NCBI GenBank assembly: GCA_000320545.1 | Contig: ADNK01001995.1 | Coordinates: forward strand, 1-37,500 | From: Bigelowiella natans CCMP2755 | Taxonomy: Eukaryota > Cercozoa > Chlorarachniophyceae | DNA length: 37,500 bases | Direction: 5' to 3' | Part shown: positions 23,201 to 33,618 of the stretch, piece after piece | How the letters are laid out: every line of letters begins with the position of its first letter | How positions within the stretch are numbered: the first letter of the stretch is position 1 | The notes under the pieces: model-generated | Seen by the model: only the letters and a program-made list of their open reading frames with translations | Told to the model about the DNA's origin: nothing | Databases searched by the model: none | Made by a program: the position numbers and the translations under genes

Positions 23201-23806
23201 ACGTATTCGCCAAGTACGCGGCGGTAAGTGTTATTTGATCCTTCAGAGCACTATTTATTTCATTAAAACTCGACATGTTTTTTTATCTTTTCACAGCACG
23301 CGCACACACACACACACACACACACATACAAGCGCGCGCGCACAATCATAAAGACGCTCTCGAAGTTACACAAACGCAGTAAATACAGAGATATGCAGTA
23401 ATTGAATGTGTATTTCGTACAGGGGGACAAAAGCCAAGTTGATTCGCTCTCTAGCATGGATATCAAAGAATGTTTCATGTAATACTTTTGTCTGTTGTTG
23501 GAGGACAAACTCCACGACTTAAAAAATACTGAAATGAACGTAGTGGGTAAAAGCGATCGAGGAAAAGTTGAAATTCTTCCCCCTGCCTACCTTTTCTTCA
23601 ATGATCTCTCACTTATCCGACATTTTCTCTGCTAATATTATCATAGGTTCTTTAAGGACTCTGAGATTCAAGTCAAGACTGGGTAGTAGCAGTAGTAACC
23701 ACTACTAGTTGAACGTCATCAACCTCTTCCAATTTTGTTTGGTTCTTCATGCATCGATTTGTGGATGGTCGCGAAACGCGAATTTCTTACTCTCCTCCTC
23801 TAGGCT

Positions 23807-23847
<41 letters not shown>

Positions 23848-23863
23848 AGATGTCTATGTACCA

Positions 23864-23894
<31 letters not shown>

Positions 23895-23907
23895 GTATAT
23901 GTATATA

Positions 23908-23941
<34 letters not shown>

Positions 23942-24523
23942 ATATTTATGTGCGTGCGCGCCGTATTTATTTTCAGATTGAGTCGGCGTAGTCTCATCGC
24001 TTGTTTCGCGATGGCCCAAGGCATAGAAACCGACGATGAAGCCGGTCAGATTCCGAGGATTTTTTTTTAGTTTCACTTAACTCGCCCACTCTCGCACGTA
24101 TGGTTGCAGTAGCAGTAGTGCTGTTGCTCCCTCGGTGTAAGATTCAAATGTGCTACCTGTGAGCTCCCCGCATTGCTCATGTTTGCGACCCCTTCACGTT
24201 TTATACAACCTCGCAGGGTATGAGAGCGACTACGCGGAGTTTATTCGTATGTTAGGGTTGCTCGCTCGTGAGACAGATCCAGATAAGGTACTACAACAAA
24301 CTAATCGGGGAGGGGGGGAGGGGGGGGGACTCGGTATGTTGCTGGTTTATGTAATCCTTTTTTATACTTCGCTAGTAGCTTTCCGCAACGAAAAAACACT
24401 GTGCCCTTCCCTTTCTAACCCCCTACCTACACTTGTTAAATATGACGCATTCAGCCAATAGCCCGGTCGTTCCAAGAGTTCTTGGAGGCCTACATCCTGC
24501 CAATGAAGCTTCCAGCATACTAA
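15276..24523 (+). CDS. Large multi-exon protein with two EF-hand-like C-terminal modules, function unknown
   Basis: About 32 exons join in phase from ATG 15276 to TAA 24521-24523, giving about 877 residues. Larger exons: 15703-15983, 16063-16224, 17545-17631, 18168-18259, 18545-18681, 20790-20890, 21432-21665, 22250-22405 and 22841-22967. In order I see: a basic start, a region with CVWWQPGTRPADEDE, an acidic tract (16063 on) followed by Arg/Lys-rich coiled coil, HILIYLHNYSPKEVETK, a helical UVR-like segment (18545-18681), KAGDIIFIPYFKD, a Trp/Pro segment (PIPWIPTGWPDPADP) with an acidic patch, then two related modules: FYCASNVP...TFSEFTEALVR and YNVFAKYAAGD...ESDYAEFIRMLGLLA. The paired modules look like degenerate EF-hands, known from uncharacterised protist proteins. 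Exons 17099-17128 and 17189-17218 are weaker. Exon 19592-19651 may join straight to 20556, or through a short exon at 19959. No catalytic motif was found. A cytoskeletal or flagellar role would be a guess. Confidence 0.75.
16063..16224 (+). other. Acidic tract plus basic coiled-coil exon of the large gene
   Basis: This exon alone encodes an unbroken Asp/Glu/Ser run of about 20 residues and then a Lys/Arg-rich helix ending RRREYLERHRK, continued by the exon at 16681-16746. Such charge blocks usually mean a disordered or coiled-coil linker. Confidence 0.7.
18289..18322. repeat. (CA)n microsatellite in intron
   Basis: A CA tract with one AA interruption, inside the intron between exons ending 18259 and starting 18351. 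Confidence 0.9.
18942..18992. repeat. (AGA)n microsatellite in intron
   Basis: A pure purine GAA/AGA tract just downstream of the exon ending at 18913. It produces a spurious poly-Arg frame. Confidence 0.9.
20192..20229. repeat. (AT)n microsatellite in intron
   Basis: An uninterrupted alternating TA tract, in the 904-bp stretch between exons 19592-19651 and 20556-20599. Confidence 0.95.
23304..23341. repeat. (CA)n then (CG)n tract in intron
   Basis: CA repeats followed by CGCGCGCGC, both alternating purine-pyrimidine, in the intron before exon 23423-23478. Confidence 0.85.
23812..23937. repeat. Compound (CT)n-(TA)n-(TG)n microsatellite
   Basis: Three dinucleotide tracts lie back to back in the intron between exons 23647-23682 and 23977-24044: CT at about 23810-23846, TA at about 23864-23890, TG at about 23909-23937. 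Confidence 0.95.
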
Positions 24524-25065
24524 AGCGAGTTTGGCTAGTTGGAATCGCAGATGATTCGTGTCGACTGTGTTTGGGTCTGTAAAATGTCATTTGTTCAGTA
24601 CCGAAAGTATCAATTTTACACGAAGCTTGTTTCATGTATGCAGAAAGAGTGCTGCTTGCAGCAATTTTGCGCGATGCCATTTCACTTGCGTGTGAGTGTA
24701 GCAGCGATAAGCGACTGTGCGGGTATAGCGTGAACATTAGCAACATAGTGCATACACAGCCATGCATGCATTGGTTAGTTCGTGCTTATTGTTGTAGATG
24801 CTTAAGGATGTAATCTCATGGTGACAACATGCGCAACTAAAGATACTGCGCGAAACGAAGCGCGCCCGATGATAAATATATCCCCGCGTTTGCATGTTGC
24901 CGGTAAGGTGTTAGGCCGGTGCGGTGATAAGATGTAGCAGACGGACAATAGATATACTTTATATTGCTGAATCACGATACTGTGCAACATCTGCATGGTG
25001 CTTCCAATGAGGGTACTACTACTACGTGTTGTCAAAGTTGACTATTTTTATTGTGAAATCCAAAT
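24524..25065. other. Convergent spacer, large gene / PPIL4-like
   Basis: Sits between two facing 3' ends. It contains CCATGCATGCATTGG at about 24761-24775. No coding signal on either strand. Confidence 0.6.
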
Positions 25066-26681
25066 CTAATCTCTGTCTCTGTCTCCCCTTCGCCTGCGAT
25101 CCCTGCTACTTCTACCATCATCTCGTCCACCCCTCCTCCTCTTCCTTGAGTCGCGGTCTCTGCTATGCTCCCTTCTACGGCCTTCACCATCACGTCTCCG
25201 TTCCCTACGGTCTATTATTCCAAGACACAGGAATCACAGCAAAAATTCTGTTAGATATACATCGAGAGCTCTTCGCTTTGCACACAAAAAAAGCAAAGCT
25301 GGGGAGGTGATAAAGAGCAGTTAAGTTCAAGCGGCAGACATGAAGTTACCTTCTCTTCCTCCCCTCTCCCTTTCTCTTTCTCGGCGGTGGTCTCGATTAT
25401 CCCTGTCGCTGTCTCTTCTACCGTCCTCCCTGCGGCTTCTCCGCCCCCCCCCACCATCGTTTCGCTCACGGGTTCGATGCCCTTTACCCCCGGAGTCATC
25501 TTTGCGATCCTCCCTCTTTTGCCGACGTGGTACGGCATTGCCGGCAAAGCCCGTTTGCTTGCGACGGTCTCCTTTCTTCCACGCAGACCATTTCTTGGAC
25601 ACTGACTGGCTGAAATCCACGTGGATTCGCCGGTCGTCGATCAGAGCGTTATCCATCTTGAAGTAGGCCCTCTCACATGCCTCGCGCTCCTCGAATTCGA
25701 TGAAGGCGTACTGGAGACTGTCGCCTGTTTTCCAGTCCTTCACCACCTCGCAGCTGACGATCTCGCCGAACTGGGAGAACACAGTCTCAAGGTCCTCGGA
25801 TGTCGTAACAGGGTTGAGCTTACAAACGAAAAGGTCGGTATCGTCTGGAGTCACTTCTGCGTGGGGCAGGTCTCCGATCATAGTTAGCACCTCTGCTTGC
25901 GATTTCGCGGTGGCTGCCTGTATTATCATGAAAATTATGGTTGTTGTGGGTGATTAGGGGCTGTAACTAGAGGACCAGAAAGAAACCAAAAAAAAGACGA
26001 CGGTGCTGTTCAAAAAAATACCTTCAGCTCCTCGTCAATTTGCTCATCCGTTTTGCCTTCGTCACGAGATAGGGCGTTCTCGTAGTCTGCAATGCGGTCG
26101 ACGTCGTGTTTGTCCGGCTTGGCCTCTGGTGAACGGTCAGGGATATGCTCCTTCAGCATGGGAGGATCAGGGAAGGGGTCATCGATGACAACGGTGTGCC
26201 GGATACGAATGTTCTGAATGGGTTTGTCGTTGTTGTCGCAAAATGCGGCGTTGATCTTTTTGAGAGCCTCCTCTCCATCCTCTCCATCCGGAAGCTCGCC
26301 AAAAATGGTGTATTTTTCGTCTAAGCTGGTGAGGTCATCGCCCAGCGTGATGTAGAACTGGGAGCCATTCGTGTTTGACCCTCCGGTGTTTGCCATGGCT
26401 ACAGTCCCCCTTTTGCTATGTTTGATTTTTTTGCTAATCTCATCGTCAAAAAATCGAGCCTGCTCTCCGTACATAATCCCCCATATTGAACTCCCACCTC
26501 TTCCACTGCCATCCGGGTCGCCTGTCTGCGCAATGAAGTCCTTCTGCACGTTGTGGAAGATGACGTTGTTGTAGTACTTAATCTTGCAAAGTTTCAGGAA
26601 GTTCTCGCAAGTCTTTGGGCACTTGTCCACGTATAGGTCGAGGAAAATGTCCCCGAGGGAGGTCTCCAAGATCACGGCCAT
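25066..26681 (-). CDS. PPIL4: PPIL4-type cyclophilin with RRM and Arg/Asp-rich tail
   Basis: Three exons in phase (26681-26022, 25917-25350, 25211-25066) give 457 residues. Residues 1-165 are a cyclophilin domain (peptidyl-prolyl isomerase fold) with [20 protein letters not shown] and [19 protein letters not shown]. The catalytic Arg of cyclophilin A is replaced by Asn in HNVQKDF, as in known PPIL4 proteins, so isomerase activity is probably weak. IPDRSPEA and [14 protein letters not shown] link to an RRM at about 240-320 with RNP2 LFVCKLNP and RNP1-like YAFIEF, followed by [15 protein letters not shown], a PPIL4 hallmark. The tail is rich in Arg/Asp/Glu/Gly, ends RDRD, and is typical of nuclear spliceosome-associated factors. 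Orthologues include human PPIL4 and Arabidopsis CYP59, linked to transcription and splicing. Confidence 0.96.
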
Positions 26682-26829
26682 TATTTCTGCCTCCTCGCCT
26701 CCCTATCCGTGGCCGGGGTTGACGAGAGTTTCTGATCCAAATGGCGAAAATGACTTACGACAATCGAATACGGACAAGTTTGTCTATAAAAGAAAGCGAT
26801 TTTACACTGTATCGTCCTTTTAGGAAGTC
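26682..26829. promoter_or_regulatory. 148-bp bidirectional promoter, PPIL4-like / SPRY
   Basis: The start codons of two divergent genes are 148 bp apart. TATAAAA at 26785-26791 lies about 40 bp before the SPRY ATG and is the best core-promoter candidate. Both 5' UTRs must be short. Confidence 0.7.
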
Positions 26830-27481
26830 ATGGGTGATGACGACAACGTCATGAAGGAATTGTTGTCGCAGGTTGTGAGTTCGGAATCTGCAGCTCGATA
26901 TTTTCCTTGCCATTTTTCTTGTCGATGTTTCTAGGACTTCGTTCGGGCCTAAAAGGCACTGTTCTCGGCGATCTCGGATTACTTGAAAACCTTACATTCC
27001 GAATCTTGAGAGATCGGAAAATATATAGATATTTTACGGATATAAATCTACCTAGTAATTCAACGAAAAGCATGGGAGCTCTCTGTCCGTGCTTCTCGAC
27101 CGTAATGCCTCCCCGGCCCCCTGTCCTTTCTACCCGAAGAGCAGTCGTTGTTACAGCACTCTACCATATGAATATGAGAAGAATACGTGTTTAATTGTAC
27201 ACTTTGCCGCTCTTCTTATCGTGGAAGCGAGGGAGAGAGGGCCCCACTCTTCTAAAATACGATGAGAGAGAAAGGAAGAAAGAGTGAGAAAGACGAGAAA
27301 ATATGCCTTGGTGGGGACGGATTAGGACCGGATGTTGATGTTATTTGAAATTAGCGTTAGATCGATCATTGACATTAAAATATGTTCTGAAAGTCGGACC
27401 CTGAATCTATGGGGATGGAGGCGCTTGAAGATCAGAGGGTCGCCAATTAATATAGTACAGCGTATTTGTTCTAAACTCTGA

Positions 27482-27519
<38 letters not shown>

Positions 27520-29941
27520 GAAGAAAAACCCAAATAGAAGTTCGATGTGCGTAACACGTTGCCGGATGGATGAACCCGCGACTCCACGATCAAACGCAGA
27601 GATTCACTCTCCCCCACAAACAAATTACAGGAGGGCCCTTATCCGGTGCGATTGCACAAAAAGCGTCGTTCTGCGAATCTTAAAATCGGGCATCACGATA
27701 AGTAATAATAATAGCTATCATTGACGATTGGTTATGAGGACACTTGCCTCTCCTCTGCCTCAGAGTTGAAGTGAGGCCAGACTCAATCGTTTAAAACTGA
27801 ATCATAGTTTTGCAACGTTACTTTATAGAATGCATCGTAGGTTGCCTACCTGTAGTCCTTTAATCTCTGAACAACTTCATTTCTCTATTCTTCCTAGCTA
27901 CGACATCGTGTCCGGCTCATTTCCGGGATCAGCGTGCTGCAATACGGTATTATGTGTATGCACCACAAAGACACCGAAGAACGGCCAACAACTAGCGCTC
28001 GAACACACGTTCACACATTTGAACAGCATAATCATGGCGCTTTTTAAAGACTGCGCGTGGATCCTGCTTGATGCTTCCTATTTTCAACTACCATTATTTC
28101 GTTTTTATTCGAGTCATCCGGCCTTTGCAGTTCCCTCCCGCCCTCCTCATCTTTTCTCTTTTCCATCCTCCTCAAGGTCTTGGAACAAACACGAGCCTAT
28201 TTTGAAGTCACAGTGCTCAAGGTTGGTAGCCATGGCGCGGTAGCGGCAGTTTTATCTTTCTTCAAACATATGTGATACGCGCTTTGCCAGAAGTATAAAT
28301 CCCTAGGTGTGATCTCACACTCATTAATGAAATTACTTAACGTATTAGGAAGGCGTATTCTGCATTGGAGTGGCCAACAAGAAGTGTGTTTAGAAGTAGA
28401 AGGGATACTGTCTCGGCACTCCCATTTTTAGAAATTAAATTGACATGAAAACCACCGTCGCATTGAATTAACTGCTGCACTTCTACACTCCTCGTGGCGT
28501 CTCATGCTGCGCTGGGTGCTTGAGTGATATCAATTTTCATCATCCTTCTCGATATATATATTCCTTAAGCTGGCCATCTTCCGCTTCTATTGTTGTCGCT
28601 TTCGTTGATTCCCAAAGGTTTAAAGAATTTGATGCATTCTTGACGAACGCAACGGATAAGACCATTAAGAACAGGGTCAGTGGTAGATGTAAGTAGATAC
28701 TACACGATGGCGCGGCGGGGGTTGGGGCGGGGGGATAGAAGGAGAGAGTAGGGCGAAAAGCAAATGGAGCTGAAGTGCTAGGTCGTAGGAGATCAGAAGT
28801 ACCACTGGCGATAGATACTTGTTTATTGCTGGCTCTGTTACAAAGAATGCTCACGCAAAAGAGGCAGCAGGGAGAAAGAGCAGTTGAGGACGGCACTTCT
28901 GCCCCTCCTCCTTATCCCCCTCCTACTCCTCCTAATCATCATCATTATCCTCTCAGGAAGTGAAAGATAAGAGTCGGAATTCATGGGGGTATATGTGCTC
29001 GGAAGCCAAAAAGGTCGTCTTTCTTCTTATGCCTTATCCGTTGGAATGATACTCGTGGGGTACCTTCTTGCGATATAGTGTTACTCCTACCTCACCCCCT
29101 CTCCCTGTATTCCCTTTATTTCTCATCGTGCTTTAGGATGATGTGATAGGATGCTCTTACGACCTGAATGACGTCAAATCAGTTTTGAGGTAAGGACGCC
29201 ATTTTGCATTTCGGTAAACTTTAGATTTGTCAAATAGCAAGTTTTGGTATCGTCCACCATATACCATGATGATGATGATGATGATGATGATGAAGAAGTA
29301 CAATAATAGTACAATGGTAGTTGCGATGATGATGATGACGCGGAGGAGGAGGGTGATGATGATAATAGTAATAGTAGCGATGATGATGATGATGAGATGC
29401 TGTATAATTTGCTCAGATTTTACAAGAACGGAAAGGGTATCCGGTCGGCGGAAGTGGTGAGTTGATGATAAGATTGCTCCCTGCCTCCTGTCTCAGGGAG
29501 ATGTATTTTTCCTATTCCGTTTCCCCCCTCCTCTCCTCCTCTCTGTAGTTTCGTTTACTTCCTTCCCCCCCCCCCCCCCTTCTTCTCAAACATAATTTGC
29601 TGCTGGGAATGATAATGCTCCAGGTCGGTGTGACTGGTGACGTGACTGCCGCCATAAGTGTGAGTGGCGATTGCGAGCTCAAAATCAATTGGGGAGGTAC
29701 GTGGATCATGTTTCAGATAGGAGAGGAAATGTGTGTTCGTCCTATCAAAATTTGCACCCGTTTCCCACAATCTAAGTACATGATTCACACTCCCACTTTA
29801 CAGCTCTACTCTTTCTCCTTTCCACTGACTGAAGTGGGTGATTATTCTTTGTTCGTCTTATAAATCGGCCATACAGGGGAGCCTCAACAGCATAGACCGG
29901 CTAAGTTTGAGCCTGTAGTTGCTTCAATGAGCGTTATTTGA
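26830..29941 (+). CDS. SPRY-domain protein encoded by eleven tiny exons
   Basis: Exons: 26830-26871, 27631-27701, 27898-27946, 28177-28221, 28349-28383, 28618-28675, 28957-29013, 29137-29189, 29417-29456, 29624-29696 and 29877-29941. Every junction keeps frame and total CDS is 588 nt, or 195 residues. The order fits a SPRY beta-sandwich: KKRRSANLKIG, RAYFEVTVLKEGVFCIGVAN, NSWGYMCSEAKK, DDVIGCSYDLN, FYKNGKGIR and AAISVSGDCELKINWG. SPRY domains bind protein partners, for example in ubiquitin ligases and chromatin complexes. No RING, B-box, LisH or ankyrin region is present, so it is a stand-alone domain and its partner is unknown. An insert (KEFDAFLTNATDKTIKNR) between early strands is unusual. 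The exons 27631 and 27898 are less sure than the rest but both are needed for phase. Confidence 0.85.
27486..27519. repeat. (CA)n microsatellite in intron
   Basis: A pure CA tract in the 759-bp first intron of the SPRY gene. Confidence 0.95.
29266..29400. repeat. (GAT)n/(ATG)n cluster in intron
   Basis: Several GAT/ATG runs, the longest at about 29266-29294, in the intron before SPRY exon 29417-29456. Confidence 0.9.
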
Positions 29942-31500
29942 GGTGCTCAGTTTATTTTCCATATTCTGATGTGTCTAGCTACAACGACTATCTGTACACT
30001 CTAGAAAACGTAACATGGCTGTAATAGCACGTGTATATTGTTCTTCGTGCCCTTCCAAATTTACCCCATTCAAAGTATTGGCAGCGTTCCACATGGGCAT
30101 ATAATTACCATGATGTGCACGTGTTGCATGCAATACAAGCTAATTATGGTCTATTACATTAGATGTGCATATGTGGGCACGCAGACAAGCTTATTGATTA
30201 TAGTGTGTTGTGTCGTGTCAGATGCACAGCAACACCAGCATGCACGCGCGCATGTAACATCAGTCACATCTAGCATGCGCCACAGTCATGCGATGCGCTG
30301 CCACACACTAGCTAGCTAGCCAGCTAGGCTAGGGCACACACACACGCATCATCGTGTCGCGTGTCAATGCAATGCTAGAACACGTGGCCTGCATGCATGC
30401 ACGTACTCCCTGTCGAGCTATGGACCCATGCGAGCGCCGCAACATCTGTCTAGATCGACATGCATGCAGCGCAGCTAGGTAGCACGTGCTAGTGTGCGCA
30501 CGGAAGCTGCACATGCTAGCATGCTAACATGATCGATGTGACCGCTGTCTAGCTGTGCATGTGCGTGCGACGTCCATGACACTTGCATTGTTCATTGCGT
30601 GTGTGCGCATTCCATCGCACGCCACGCACTGCTGCAACATTCCCCGCGCGTGCACACGTGAAGTGCGCACGCGTCACAGTTGCTCCAATGATGTGTCGTG
30701 CGATGCAGGATGTCCGGATGCACGTTCACACAATCTGGACATCTAGACATGCAAAAGCAAACAGTGCAAGCTAGACCTACCTAGCTACGGATGGTGTGAT
30801 GTCAACATCCACGCATCGCAGAACGATGCCAACAAAGTCGCATTCTCATGCACTAGCTCGATCACATTGACTAGTTGGCGCCATGCCAGCATGCCAGCAT
30901 GCATGACAATGACCTTGCTGTTTGCAACACACAAAACCCACATCGCATGAAAAAGAGCTAAGAATGGATGAGTGCCGTGTTTCCAATGGTGCTGTGAGGG
31001 TGATTGGAAGTGCTAAGATCCACCTGAACCAACAAAATCACCAAGGAAAATGATGGGAGAAGGCAATGCATCGTGGATGGATTTTCTGTGTTGAATTTCA
31101 GGGTGGGGGGGAATTGGCGTGCTGATTTCTCGAGCGCGAAAACATGATTCAATCTCACCCTTCTGTTTCGAAAATGGTGCACTGAAAGAACAATCCAAAA
31201 AAATGTCCATAAAATAAGCCGAAAACATCGTAAAAAATAGAGGATAAAATAATCAGTTTGGAGCTACGGATTTTAATCGCCACTGTGCAATGAGCTATTA
31301 GAGGTATCCGAAGCGAACGATGCACGAAGGCGCTCACTAGCTAACAAAAAGTAAACGCGTGGATGAGGACCTGATGATGATGATGACAATGATGATGATG
31401 ATGACAATGATGATGATGATGATAACGACGACATCGACGGCGACAAACGATGGCATCACGTGCTTACTGCTTCTACTGAACCTTTTAGCTTCGAGACACT
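29942..31500. other. Long spacer rich in GCATGC/GCTAGC palindromes
   Basis: A 1.56-kb gap between two + strand genes. From about 30110 to 30950 the sequence is saturated with short self-complementary words: TGCATGCA, GCATGC, CTAGCTAGCTAGC, GCTAGC, CGCGCGCATG. Open frames here have no family resemblance. A (GAT/GAC)n array sits at about 31373-31425. The last 60 bp before 31501 should hold the TDP2-like promoter. Confidence 0.7.
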
Positions 31501-32708
31501 ATGGGTAGCAAATACAGTACAGCACCTCGGATTTCCTCTTGGAAATACGATGCCGCTAATTCGGAGTGGATAGTACACAAATCAAAAAAGAGGAAGGAGG
31601 AAAAAAAACTGGTCCTTAATGATGAATTCACCGTGCTGACGTACAACATATGGTTCGGCCGAGTGGAGCCGAAAGAGCGGTTTAAAGAAATTGGCGCAAT
31701 GGTTGGGAAGTACGACCCGGATGTTGTCATGTTCCAGGTATTATCACTTCGCAGATGGCCGCGACGTACAAGAAATTGCTCCCTTAACCGAAATCTTCAC
31801 ATCCTTTGTTTACTCTTTAAAAACTGAACGATGTCTTGTTAGAATCGAGAACTAAAATTGTGCTTTGCACGTTGTTTCCTATAAAGGAGGTGGAGAGCTG
31901 GATCATCAAATTGTTCCTTGCGCAGGAATGGGCTAAGCAGTACTACATTACTGATCCCGATGGGCGAACCATCGAGCGGTATGGAGTCATGATGTTCTCA
32001 AAAGTGCCCTTCTCAGAGGTGATTAACTATCCTTTTCCGGCGTCAAAGCTGGGGAGAAAGATGCTAATGGCAACAATCCCCACATCCTCTGGCCCGCCCC
32101 TCCTCGTTGGTACCTTCCACCTCGACAGTTTCCCCAATATGAAGGCTGAGCGCAAGTCCGAAGTTGAGGACATGTGCGAGCTAGCGATGCCATTCAAGCG
32201 TGTGCTTTGTGCGGGCGACACCAATTTTATAGGTATCTGTTACCTTAGTTAGCGACACTGAATATAGTATATGTCTCTTGCGGTGATATACGCGTGGCAC
32301 GGCGGAATCTCGTGATTTAGCGAGAGTGCTTAGAGCGAGGATAGAGGGGGAGAGATGTAGGGCAAACCTGTCGTCTTTCCATCTTTAAACCGTGCGAACA
32401 ATTAATTAGCGGACGAAGAGAAGCAAAACCTCGATAAAGGGAAGTTCCTCGACGTTTGGGAGACTTTAAAGCCAGATGAGCATGGAGCAACGTTCAGCAC
32501 AAAGGACAACCTGATGACCCGAAAAAGTGCAGAGGGTCTCTATGAAGCTCACAATCGTATCGACCGGATGTGGTACACTCAAGGAACAATGAAGCCGTTA
32601 GATATAACGCTGATCGGAACAAAAGCCATCCGAAACGATGAGTCTTCACCCCTCTGGCCTTCGGATCATTATGGCCTTGTTTCAAAGTTAAAATTTGCTA
32701 AAATGTAG
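31501..32708 (+). CDS. TDP2: TDP2-like tyrosyl-DNA phosphodiesterase (EEP family)
   Basis: Three exons in phase (31501-31737, 31887-32232, 32410-32708) give 293 residues with the catalytic set of the endonuclease/exonuclease/phosphatase fold. Asn49 is in LTYNIWFG, metal-binding Glu80 in FQEV (Q and E split by the first intron), the HLDS motif in GTFHLDSFP, Asp190 and Asn192 in AGDTNF, and His281 in PSDHYG. GDTN and PSDH.G are the versions found in TDP2. TDP2 removes topoisomerase II peptides from 5' DNA ends through the phosphotyrosyl bond; RNA-linked viral or VPg substrates are also known for the family. There is no UBA domain at the N-terminus, only about 40 basic residues that might act as a nuclear signal (KSKKRKEEKK). 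Other EEP nucleases lack this motif combination. Confidence 0.9.
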
Positions 32709-33618
32709 TCGTTGGCATGGGTCGTTCACATCAGCACCTTATGCGGTTAAACGTTCACGAAAAGGATGAATGCCACACCATTCAACATGAAGGCCATACT
32801 TTATTCATAAAATAACGTGTGAGCTGATTTGATATCTTCATGTTTTGCGTGCTGTGTTTTGGCTCGAAGCTATTGCGCGTAAGCGACCACCCTGTATGCA
32901 GGGCATGTATGCATATGCAAACAGGATGCGCGCAATGATTCTGACCAATCCACGATCATGACATACCAACCGCCTACTGCGCTTGCATACGCATAAATCA
33001 GATAAATTGCACATTATCGAGCAAGCCGATCATTGTCATAAAATAAGCACAGACATAAGCGAGCCAGTGTTCGGTTAATATATTTTATTTGTAATATATT
33101 GAAAGCATAATATTTCTCTCAGAATCCTTGGATTTAGCGGATTGCGAGCAAAAGATTTCTCAAAGTCGGTTGTTGGAGCATGGAATGGGAACCATAGACT
33201 TTGCCTCCAAATGATTACAGAGAATATATCCTATGTGATTTTTCCTAACTTAGGATAATTAATGTGGTGTATTCTCACTCACTGCTTGAGCAGGGAGACC
33301 ATGAAATACCACGTCTAATGATTGCTATATTGCTGGGAAATTGAAACATCACAATATCGATGAAGAACAGCTAGTGAAATTTTAATCAAAAAGACAATTA
33401 ATTGCTCCCCTCGTCCTTTCATATCCTGAAATTTGTAATTTTCTAATTCCAGGAAAGCTCGGATATTGCACAAAGACCCTAGCTATATTGTTGTTCTTCT
33501 CTATATATTCTACATTATATGATGAATGTGAGAATCAACTTGCTCTAGAAACAATGCGACTCTTTTAATTGCTTAGAGTCGCCGTAGTGATACTCACGGA
33601 TGAATTCCATGGCTTTCC
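32709..33618. other. Convergent spacer, TDP2-like / secreted protein
   Basis: A 910-bp AT-rich gap between two 3' ends. It contains GGGCATGTATGCATATGCAAAC at about 32901 and no coding exon that I can support. Confidence 0.6.

Noticed and set aside
28540-28896. - strand frame of 118 residues
   Set aside because: It overlaps SPRY exon 28618-28675 on the other strand and has no motif of its own.
30038-30774. Several + and - frames of 60-93 residues
   Set aside because: Cys/His/Ala-rich products follow from the TGCA/CATG words; no family or splice evidence.
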